Below, piece after piece: positions 35,279-43,339 of a DNA stretch of 64,000 nucleotides. Both the position numbers and the translations under genes were made by a program. Below the pieces are notes generated by a model. That model ran no database searches and was not told where the DNA came from. It saw nothing but the letters and a program-made list of their open reading frames with translations. Numbering within the stretch: position 1 is the first letter of the stretch; the number at the start of each line of letters is the position of its first letter. Origin of the DNA: Cenococcum geophilum 1.58 (taxonomy: Eukaryota > Ascomycota > Dothideomycetes > Gloniales > Gloniaceae); contig KV748238.1 of NCBI GenBank assembly GCA_001692895.1, positions 744,001 to 808,000 of the forward strand, in the 5' to 3' direction.

Positions 35279-35860
35279 AATAAAGCCTTGTAGTAGATAC
35301 TATAGTTGTCACGGAAGTGGGCACGAGCTGGAATACAATGTACTAAACAGGGTAGTAATTGAAGAAGGCTACGTACGCGTAACTATGCGTGGTTGATATA
35401 AAGACATTTGGATGCAGAACAGAACAGAACAGGTCAGGTACGGGTATAAATAGGGGTTGTAGGGGAACGTGCGTAGGTGTCTCGGGACGAACGTGAGCAC
35501 GGGTCAAGACCGTCAAAACGCGCAGAGACGTGAGAACGTGTGAGTCCCGTGACAATAGTAGACTTATTAATAAACTATATATATAGATAAATATAATAAA
35601 AAATATATAACTCTAGAGTAAGTACCTAATAGATTAACTCTAATTATATTCTAAGATTTACTATAAAGAGAGAACTATCTAAGTAGGGACTATAGTCCTT
35701 TAAATACGTATCCATACGCCTAAGAAATCCCATTATTACCTAAGGTACGTAAGCCTTTACAAATCTTATAGAGCTTATAGAGCTCGTCATGTGACCTCGC
35801 TAACCACTCGTTACATGGCTCCACCCGCAGACCACTAATACACTTTCCATCGCCCTTACA
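35279..35860 (+). repeat. LTR A'' (gypsy A related), split by a solo LTR
   Basis: This follows the gypsy A LTR through cttgtagtag, acctaatagattaactctaa, ggactatagtcctttaaata and gttacatggctccacccg, ending near cgcccttaca (35860). The right-hand half keeps CpA/TpG and so is much less RIPed. It ends 56 bp before the GIY-YIG start codon. No internal region follows, so it is a solo LTR. Confidence 0.6.
35307..35554. mobile_element. Young solo LTR (248 bp)
   Basis: Begins TGTCACGGAAGT and ends GTCCCGTGACA, an inverted terminal repeat typical of LTRs. It is flanked by ATAGT on both sides (35302-35306, 35555-35559). Normal base composition with many CG and TG steps shows little or no RIP. A TATA-like gtataaatag lies near 35440-35450. 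No other copy is in the window. Confidence 0.8.
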
Positions 35861-35870
35861 ACCCCTCGCC

Positions 35871-35894
35871 ATGCTCTCCCACCAGCAGTGTTAA
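35871..35894 (+). other. Short upstream ORF before the GIY-YIG gene
   Basis: An ATG at 35871 opens an 8-codon frame (7 aa, then TAA at 35892) in the presumed leader, 22 bp before the main ATG. Such an uORF could lower translation, but no transcript evidence exists here. Confidence 0.3.
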
Positions 35895-35916
35895 ACCAAC
35901 GTCCCCCCTCCATTTG

Positions 35917-37553
35917 ATGACTGGGGTGAAGTTCTTATTGCCAGACCGTCCCGATTTTGCATCCCCACAAATGTCCAATGGCGACTCTAACGAAGATTGG
36001 GACGACAAAGATGACCAAGCCCAGCGATGGCATCCATCTAGTCCATTCGATCCTGTGATACCACCCGGACGACGGATTTACGTACGCTCTGATTCCAAAA
36101 GACGGCGAGATCTAGACGGTGAAGAAAGACTCGGGAATGAAGACAAAAGTCCTCTCAATCATCAGATACGGAAGCTAGCTAAAGACGTGGACATTGCCTA
36201 TTGGAAAAAGAAGATAGCCTTGAAAGGGTTGAAAACGACCCTTGAGAAGCGGAACAAGAAATGGTTCCGATCGGTGACCATTTCTGACAGCGGGATTTCT
36301 GGGTACCACTATCCCCATCCGTCCCGAGTACTGTCCACAATGCTGGAACGCATTAAGTCCCTCAACAACGAGAGATACGGCGCATATCTCCAGGTTGAAG
36401 CCAAACTTGTTGTAAAGTTGAAAGGCGTTCTCCGCACTGAAGCTTTAAGGGTTTTCGAGAATGGAGACTATGAACGAAGCCAGTAAGTATTCTTTGATAT
36501 TTATGATTGACTAGCACTCATTCTCTATCAAGTCTCCTCTCTATTTGTGGAACTCCTCCGAACGGCGCCGGTATTTATCTTCATATTCTCTGGCTTGAAA
36601 GCGATCCCCGGTTTTACTTATATGTTGGTTAAAGTCAAGAAACACAACAGAGAATCCAACATCATAATGATCCTAGATATCGCGAGCGATACAAATCGCT
36701 TCACTACTATGTTTGGGAGAAGCTGGGGCCTAATGTGAAGTCTGCATGNGTTATGCTCTCGGCTCCTGGACCTGACGTTCTGATTGACCCACTCTCATTA
36801 AATCTTTTAGAGATGTGGTGCAGTCTCACTCTTCAAACTCTCCCAAAGGATACGCTGGCGCAGTACCTTCCATGCGAGACGCTAGCACCCCAGGCAGGCT
36901 GCCACTTGAACCTTGCATCACCGCTCAGCCAAAGTGTACAATCAAAAGGCCCCGAAGCTGACGGCTTGGGTAATTTATATGCTTCTGATGATTCTCTTTT
37001 CAAAGAGTATTTCAAAGAACGTGTGAGACAATATCGCGAGCTGCGGAATTCGAACGACCCTTTCTTACGCGATTACTGGTGGGACAACGCAAAACGAGCA
37101 GTAAATGCTGCAAATAAAACCGTCCGCGACAGAATTCGCTCAGAATCCCTGGAAGGAATGGAGCTACCAATCGCAATTCGCGTTAAGAAGAGCACTCAGA
37201 CATTTTCAGTGGGTCCCTGTTTACTCAGTGTGCCTATAGAACTTATAAGACTTGCTCCAAAGAAAATCTTGCACGTCCAATGCGTTCTTACAGAAAGCCC
37301 GGACAATGATTGTTACGCACAGGCGAGTCGTCGTTCTGATGATGCGTCGCGTCTACTAGTGCGGATTTGCGGGACAGATGTAGATGGAAAGAAGTTCGAC
37401 GGCATAACATACTCGAACGGCCAAAAATGCGTATACAAAGCTAACACTTTGTTCGATATCCTAGCAGGAAGGAGTCTTACAGAATCGCGCAATTTGCCAC
37501 GGCGCTATATGTGCTGTAGGCAAAATAGTGGAAGATTAACAAAATACACTTAG
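35917..37553 (+). pseudogene. GIY-YIG nuclease-like protein gene, two exons, broken by one stop
   Basis: Exon 1 (35917-36482) starts at the first ATG (the TTG just upstream is not a likely eukaryotic start). It encodes an acidic, Lys/Arg-rich N-terminus of about 189 aa. Intron 36483-36532 (50 bp) has GTAAGT and AG ends, and splicing keeps the frame. Exon 2 opens with GTPPNGAGIYLHILW (GIY near 36570), LYVG (YIG-like, 36618-36629) and HHNDPRYRERYKSLHYYVW, the GIY-YIG pattern known from fungal proteins of unknown role. The codon after LYVG is TAA (36630-36632), and one C-to-T change from CAA would explain it. Downstream the frame stays open for about 300 codons to TAG at 37551. This C-terminal part has no domain I recognise. 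An N at 36749 falls in a TGN codon. Otherwise codon use looks normal, so inactivation is recent, or the stop could be a sequence error. Confidence 0.65.
36483..36532 (+). other. Spliceosomal intron of the GIY-YIG gene
   Basis: Donor GTAAGT at 36483, a branch-like ttgac near 36507, acceptor AG at 36531-36532. The 50-bp length is typical of filamentous ascomycetes. Removal joins CA to T to make a His codon and leads into the GIY frame. Confidence 0.7.
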
Positions 37554-37947
37554 AATGAGAAATATAGATTTGGGCAATGCCATAAATTTGTCAAGTGCTA
37601 TTATATACTACGAGATATTATAGATTAGCTAGGAAATAGGAACGTTAATTAGCAATTACAAGGCTAGAGAAATAAAGGTCAACGATAATTATACACCAAG
37701 CATAAACGAATAAGTCGTAGCACATTTTCTTTTGGCCTGTATGAAGAACACCAGAGGTTTAACGACCCCAATATTTATTAAATTTTCTAAAAGTTGGCGA
37801 ACCAAGTCTTTTGGTAGCATTATACTTAAGGGGAAATTTTCAAGATTTTATCTTTTACTGGCGTTATGTTATTGCATTTTAGAAAAATTGCTTAGTCAGA
37901 AAGTGTCCCACGACTTATTCGGGTATGCCTGACACCCACTAAATGAT
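37554..37947. other. Intergenic AT-rich stretch
   Basis: About 390 bp between the GIY-YIG gene and the TIR nest. It may contain the gene's 3' untranslated region. Only short chance frames are seen. Confidence 0.4.
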
Positions 37948-38225
37948 ACGCGTACACCCCCCAATTAATACGCATACACCCCACCTTATTTAGTTTAGAC
38001 GCTTCCTTATTAAGTTAGATGTTTCCTTATTAAGTTAGAATATCACGTGCGTTTGACTTGTTTGTGCCTNCATCGCGAAAATTAAAGTGCGCGCCATGTA
38101 TGCAACATCACGATTAAGTCTTAATTTTAGTTATAGTATAAGTAGTAGAGTCTAAATTTGGATCGCGACTGAGTCGCTTAATTGGATTGCGTAGTGCTTT
38201 ATAAGGCGTCGCGCAAACTGATTTA

Positions 38226-38917
38226 GGGCGTGTTCGGTTGCAGCTCCAGACTGAATCTGGAGCCTCAATCTGATCTGGAGGTGTCTGTTCGGTCAATCTA
38301 GCGACTTTCTGATCTAGAGCTCCTTCAGATCGGCAACCGCGTCAAATTCGCACGCTTTACCATATATAGTAGTTAAACTTAAGCTCTTGGCGTCAGATCA
38401 ATCTACAGCTTTTTTCTCTAGATTAATCGTTAAGTCAAATCTGGAGCTCTGCTTATGCGTTTGCCCACCATACCTCCAACCGCCACCACCCTTACCAACG
38501 ACAGATTACTACTGCAGCTGCAGGCCTATACGATGTCCTCTTAATTAATTCTTATTGTCACCATTCAGATCCAACCAGGCAGAAGACATCGCTAATCCTA
38601 AGCTCCATCTAAGGCCTTTTATTAGAACGATTAACCAAACAGTCGGCTTTATTTTAGATTGAGTACGACTAACGTGGCTAACGGGGTTTTGACCGCTCCC
38701 CCAGTTATGACCGTTTGGAAAATCAAAGTGAGCCGAAATGTTAATTTGGTGGAAAACAACTAACAAAAGTTCCAAACGGTCATAACTAGGGGAGCGGTCA
38801 AAACCCCGTTAACTACGTTACCAGATTAAGCGCCACTAATTATCTTCTAATTGACGCCGGTGAAAGCACGGATCAACGTCAGATTGAAAAAGCTCCAGAT
38901 TGCAACCGAACACGCCC
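38226..38917. mobile_element. Non-autonomous TIR element, middle layer
   Basis: Begins GGGCGTGTTCGGTTGCAGC and ends inversely as TTGCAACCGAACACGCCC, a 17-bp TIR followed by shared ctccaga motifs. The 3-bp flanks (tta/ttt) allow a PIF/Harbinger-like assignment but do not prove it. Internal repeats of tctggag occur at 38240-38340. It contains 38672-38818. No coding sequence. Confidence 0.6.
38672..38818. mobile_element. 147-bp MITE, innermost layer
   Basis: Perfect TA flanks (38670-38671, 38819-38820) and 49-bp inverted repeats with about three mismatches, starting ACGTRGYTAACGGGGTTTTG and continuing GACCGCTCCCC. TA duplication and compact size fit a Tc1/mariner/pogo-derived MITE. Its end resembles that of the pogo-like element at 50690. 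Confidence 0.8.
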
Positions 38918-39290
38918 TTTTAGGTGCTGCCACCTGCTTCGCGCCCACGCGCACACGCGCCCACGCCCGCGCCCGGTACGACCCAAATTAACACCTCTGC
39001 TTCGCATTCAAGGGCCTGCAATTATAGAGCGTCGCGGCAGTCGGCCAAACCCTACAACTGGCTCTGCAATTGCCAATCGCGTCGACAGATCTACTCGTAG
39101 AGAGCCCTCAGCATTTGAGCGAAATACTGGCTACACCATTAGCTCGCACTTTGATTTTCGTAATGCAGGCGCAAACAAGTCAAACGCACGTGATATTCTA
39201 ACTTAATAAGGAAACATCTAACTTAATAAGGAAGCGTCTAAACTAAATAAGGTGGGGGGTGTATGCGTATTAATTGGGGGGTGTACGCGT

Positions 39291-39411
39291 GGTGTATAAT
39301 ATTGTTAACCGAAATAAAAAGGCTTAAATTAGTTCCCAATTTTCTTTTTTAAATAGTCGGTCGAAAATTGATACTTTATAGCTATAATTAATATTCATTT
39401 GTGACTAAAAA
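39291..39411. other. Spacer before the tRNA gene
   Basis: AT-rich sequence of 121 bp with no recognised feature. It would contain any upstream element of the tRNA gene. Confidence 0.3.
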
Positions 39412-39556
39412 GCCTTTCTGGTCTAGTTGGTTATGACGTCGGTCTCGTGAGTTTGTTAAGTTGGTAAAACCTACAATTCTAATTAATAATAGATATGATA
39501 TGACTTCGAGCATCGAAGACATCCGAAGGTGGCCGGATCGATCCCGGCGAAGGGCA
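39412..39556 (+). tRNA. tRNA-Thr (anticodon CGT) with 71-bp intron
   Basis: The acceptor GCCTTTC pairs with GAAGGGC (39549-39555), discriminator A at 39556. The D arm is GTC TAGTTGGTTAT GAC. The anticodon loop CTCGTGA has CGT at 39446-39448. An intron at 39450-39520 lies at the canonical place after nucleotide 37. The T arm is GCCGG ATCGATC CCGGC. A box (TGGTCTAGTTGG) and B box (GATCGATCC) fit consensus. A T run (TTTCTTTTTT) immediately after is a Pol III terminator. Oddities: position 54 is A instead of T, position 31/39 is a T-T mismatch, and the 71-bp intron is rather long. CGT reads ACG, hence threonine. Confidence 0.75.
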
Positions 39557-39612
39557 TTTCTTTTTTAAGTGAGGACAGTCCTTTTTTAAATGAGGACAGT
39601 TCTTTTTTAAAT
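39557..39612 (+). terminator. Pol III terminator and 23-bp tandem repeats
   Basis: The T run after the tRNA is repeated: cttttttaa plus atgaggacagt units occur two and a half times, so three successive T runs follow the gene. Only the first is needed for termination. Confidence 0.55.
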
Positions 39613-39659
39613 ATATTTTTCTCGGAATTTAGAGGGTATTAAACGGCCTAGAGCCTTCA

Positions 39660-41171
39660 CAGTGGACGAAGCATGTTATGTCGGTTAAGGCAGCAAGGCA
39701 CCAACACCAACGAATGCCCCTAGATAGCAATACAACCACCAAAAATCATCAAAATAATGACTGTTTCAACTCCAAATCGCCGTAAGGCTCGTAAGGAGGC
39801 CTCTACGCACACTCGCACTCGTTTTTATAACCTCTACGACGACCGCAGGCCCGGTGAGACCGTAGATAATGTATGCCGGCGCATTAACTTCACGCATAGC
39901 ACCCGTACGGCCGAGCGTATGCTTAAGCTTTGCAGAGAGATAGGCAAGCAAGCTAACTACCGCCCTGGCAAGCACAGATCCGGCAAAAATTAACGTGTTA
40001 TTAGTAATGAGCAGCTTAACGCTATCCAGAACGAAAAGAAGGGCATATAGATGGCACCTCTTAACGCTATAATGCGAAAACACCGCATTACAGCCACCGT
40101 ACGAACGCTATAAATATATAATAAGAAAAACAAGTGGAGGCGCTTTAAGATGGCTCTTTTAGAAGAATAGAGGCCTATAAGAGTAATACGAGTGGGAGCA
40201 TAAGAATTATACGGTTAATAACTTTTGGAAGTTTATATACTTTATGGATAAAGCGCACATTAACCCGCATTAAGAGAGCTCTAAGTATATCTATAGGAAG
40301 GAGGGAACACGCTATAAAATAGAGAATTTATAGCACTTTAATAGGTATAAGGATACCGGCGCACGCCTATATATGGCAAGCGATATCTTATAGCATTATA
40401 TTAGTAAACTATAGTTTTATAACAATAAAAACGACTATATAGAAATCGTTAAGCCCCCCTATAAGCTATGCTACCGTCTAGTAATAAAGATAGAGGAGGA
40501 TTACTAGTAAAGGCTCTTAACGTGGCGTGCAGAGTAACCCTATAGTGTTAATGCGAAGCTAAAGGGCAATTTAATAACCTAAAAGTACTATACTAAGCGA
40601 CTCCTCCCCGGCCTTATTGCCACCCTTTATAAGTATAAGAGTAACTTAGAATACTAGGAATATACAGGGAAATACATGCTCTAAGAGGATAATAATAGCT
40701 CGTACGGTATATGGTTAAAGAATAACGTAGCCAGCCTAATAAAGGAGAGGGCTGGTATTTGGTGTCTTAAACACCTAGTATAATCCCCAGATCTTAACCT
40801 AATTAAAGGCCTCTAGAACGTCTTTAAACAACGTCTTCGGCAACGCTATTACAAGTAGAAAACACTAGAGGAGCTTAAGGAAATAGCCCATAAAGAATGG
40901 GATAGAATTCGCAATTCTATAAATAGCATATTAAAGATTCGACGGCGTATCGCCGAGATGCTATAGCAATGCAAATTGCTACGGAAAACGCGTGGCGAGC
41001 GCATCCGAAGCTCTTTGTGGTAATTAATATTGTATTATTTTAATGCAGAAGCAATAGATTTAGGCTTATGGACGTTGTTTTATAATAAAATACGTGTAAT
41101 AAGGTCTGGCGTTTGAAATGGCTGCCTTGCTGCCTTGCTGCCTTAACCGACATAATATACTTCGCCCACTA
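39660..41171 (+). mobile_element. Tc1/mariner element with TIRs
   Basis: Inverted repeats of about 40 bp: (C)AGTGGACGAAGCATGTTATG at 39660, with the inverse ending at 41171, sharing GTCGGTTAAGGCAGCAAGGC. The right end has one more copy of the cttgctgc unit. The right flank is TA and the left CA. It contains one degraded transposase frame. Mild to moderate RIP, growing towards the 3' part. Confidence 0.8.
39757..41030 (+). pseudogene. Tc1/mariner-type DDE transposase relic
   Basis: ATG at 39757 opens an intact N-terminal part of 78 aa (basic, then VDNVCRRINFTHSTRTAERM, an HTH-like block) that stops at 39991. Beyond it the same gene is readable through stops: KHRITATVRTL near 40080, FWKFIYFMDKAHINPHxESS (40225-40285; the family has DEAH, so the first catalytic acids are affected), EGTRYKIENLxHFNRYKDTGARLY (40300-40370), DNNSSYGIW (40688) and SPDLNLIKGLxNVFKQRLRQ (40786-40850), the third-acid block where the family has NPIE. 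Inactive. It would bind the TIRs and cut at TA. Confidence 0.75.
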
Positions 41172-41643
41172 TACCTTTAATAAGCTAGAGCTAGTAAAGG
41201 AGGCAATAATCATAAAAGATTGCAAATATCCCCTCTATATATATACTTATTTACCCGCTTAATTATATTACCTAATAATTAAGCTAGGCGAATAAGCGAT
41301 ATAATAAGAGGACTTTATCAGTTGCGTAAACTACGTAATTAGGTATATATAAAGGGTTTTACTATATCTTTAGTTTTATCTATAACGTACTTTATTTTCA
41401 ACTTTAATTTAGCTAATAAGTTTAACAAGATTATATATTAAAGACTTTTATTATAAGCCGGTAATGCATAGTAAGGGAAAAGCTCTTACTATATCCAACC
41501 TAAAAGAAGACCAAACTAACTAAAAGATCCCTAAAAAACACCTAAAGAATCCCACTAAGATGTATATATCGTAGGGAAGGTATATATTAAATAATAGTAG
41601 TATATACTTATACGTAACCGCTAGAACTACGCCTAATAATAGC
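41172..41643. other. Degraded AT-rich sequence
   Basis: About 470 bp of TpA-rich sequence between the mariner element and gypsy D. It continues, without the gypsy, at 47512. No frame or repeat recognised. Confidence 0.35.
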
Positions 41644-41967
41644 TATTACAGAACACCCCTATAACACCTTACATATATCTACCTATTTCCACCAACTTAG
41701 CAATCTGACGGCAATTTACGGCATTCTGCTATATTCTACCAAGTTCTACTAAATTTTATTAAGTTTTGCTAGGACTATAACCTAAACCCTATTTTGCCCT
41801 ATATATGTATTAACTAAGCAACTAAGTTAACAATATATACCCTTTCTTCCCGTTTTCCTACCTTCTTTCCTTACGCAACGTCTTAATTTTATTACACAGT
41901 TTATGTATATAGCTTAATAATATCTACTTTACTATATATTATCGTCGCTTATACTCACTCTATAACA
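41644..41967 (+). repeat. Gypsy D1 5' LTR
   Basis: tattacagaacacccc...ctctataaca. It is shorter (324 bp) than the 380-bp LTRs of copy 2 because of an internal deletion in the aatctaacgg repeat area. Confidence 0.8.
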
Positions 41968-41999
41968 TTACATTATATTAAACCTATACTACCTTACCC

Positions 42000-43020
42000 T
42001 ACCTAACATACAGAACAACCTAGAAGCCCCTATATCTATAATTAATTTATATAATATATTTACTAAATAAATAAAGGGCCTGCAATAGGCCTTTATAGAT
42101 ACCCTTACTTAATAAAAGGTTTAACACTAAGAAATAATTAGATCCCTAAGAAAAGAAATTAAAGAAATCCGCCGTAACCTACTATCTGCTATACTACCGC
42201 CCCCACCCGTTCCTACTAGTGTTAGCCTATAAGTACTAAATGAAGAAGACATGTCTAAAACTGGCTCCTTAACCCTAAATTCGCCAATTAGTGCCCCTGT
42301 AAAGAATCTAACTAAATATCTCCCTAATCCTCCTACCTATTTAGGTAAAAGGAGCGAACTATACTTCTTCCTTAACTAACTTAAGAATAAGCTAAACGGT
42401 AATAGTAATTACTACCCCACCCCTAATAGTTAACTATATTATACTATAAGCCATCTAACAGGAGACGCTATGGAAACTATATACCCGTTCTAGCTAAACA
42501 CTATAAAAAAACTAGTTACTATACTAGAAGCATCTTATAGCGACCCTAACTAAATTATAATAGTATAAAGGAAACTAAATAAGATAATATATAGCTCTAA
42601 GAGCTTCCCATTATACTTTACTAAGTTCTACCGCTATGCTAAAGAGACTAAATAAAATAAACCCGCCTTAATTAATCGCCTAGTAAAATCCTTAAACTTT
42701 AAACTAAAGGCTTCCTTTATAGGAGTTAAGCTACCAAATACCCTTACTACCTACACTAATATTATTAACGGCCTATATAATAATATACTACGCCTTACCC
42801 TAAAACATATACCTTAATACTCTACCCCCTAGCCGTCTAAGACCCGTAAGGACCTAAACGCTATAAATATTAACACTAAAACCCTCTCTTACGCCCTAAA
42901 AGGATCTATTAAACGTAAACGATGTATTAAATATAGCCTTTGTTTTAAGTGCGGAAGCGATACTTATATCTTAAGTTACTACTCTATTCCCCTGCCAAAA
43001 ATAAATATTTAAATAACTAG
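42000..43020 (+). pseudogene. Gypsy D1 gag relic
   Basis: Readable gag with a charged N-terminal coiled-coil-like part, NPPTYLGKRSELYFFLNQLK-type capsid start (near 42325) and a nucleocapsid finger CFKCGSDTYILSYYS (about 42943-42987), where CxxCxxxxHxxxxC is expected; His and the last Cys are Tyr. Confidence 0.65.
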
Positions 43021-43339
43021 TATAGGCAGTATACTACTATCCCAACTATATAAAAGAATAACTAGTATAAGAAACCAATCGCCTTAACTAAGCTCTACCT
43101 ACTAACCCCAATTATTATCTAGCTCTAATATGTTATATAATAAGCACCACCTATAAGGATAAAGCTATAACTAACACGCTATAAGAACTCCGTCCTAATT
43201 GCCTCTAAAAGGAAGGTCTTAAAGCTAAATTACTTTCCGGGACGGCTCTACCTTAAGATCTTATTAAATGCTTTGGATGTTATAAACTCTAACTCTTAGG
43301 ATTATAGCATAACCATTAACTACCGCCTATAGTAAAATA

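Larger units (their letters stand above)
37948..39290. mobile_element. Long-TIR transposable element, outer layer of a triple nest
   Basis: Inverted repeats of about 145 bp (37948-38095 and 39145-39290) start ACGCGTACACCCCCCAATTA. They carry a repeated TACGCRTACACCCC motif and two copies of cttccttattaagttaga. Arms are near-identical apart from a 2-base indel and one N at 38070. No transposase frame is present, so it is non-autonomous. Ends and target duplication are uncertain, because the left flank holds one more partial iteration (acacccactaaatgat). A GC-rich block (cgcccacgcgcacacgcgcc) lies at 38940-38970. It hosts 38226-38917. Confidence 0.65.

Noticed and set aside
35343..35555. Minus-strand 70-codon frame
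   Set aside because: Confined to the solo LTR, with no homology.
36833..37015. Minus-strand 60-codon frame
   Set aside because: Antisense to exon 2 of the GIY-YIG gene.
37732..37932. Plus-strand 66-codon frame after the GIY-YIG gene
   Set aside because: No ATG at its start, no recognisable feature, AT-rich. Treated as intergenic.
37948..38000. Telomere-like ACACCCC iterations
   Set aside because: The unit is about 22 bp and occurs as inverted arms of one element, not as a TTAGGG-type array.
39766..40083. Minus-strand 105-codon frame
   Set aside because: Shadow of the mariner transposase N-terminus on the plus strand.
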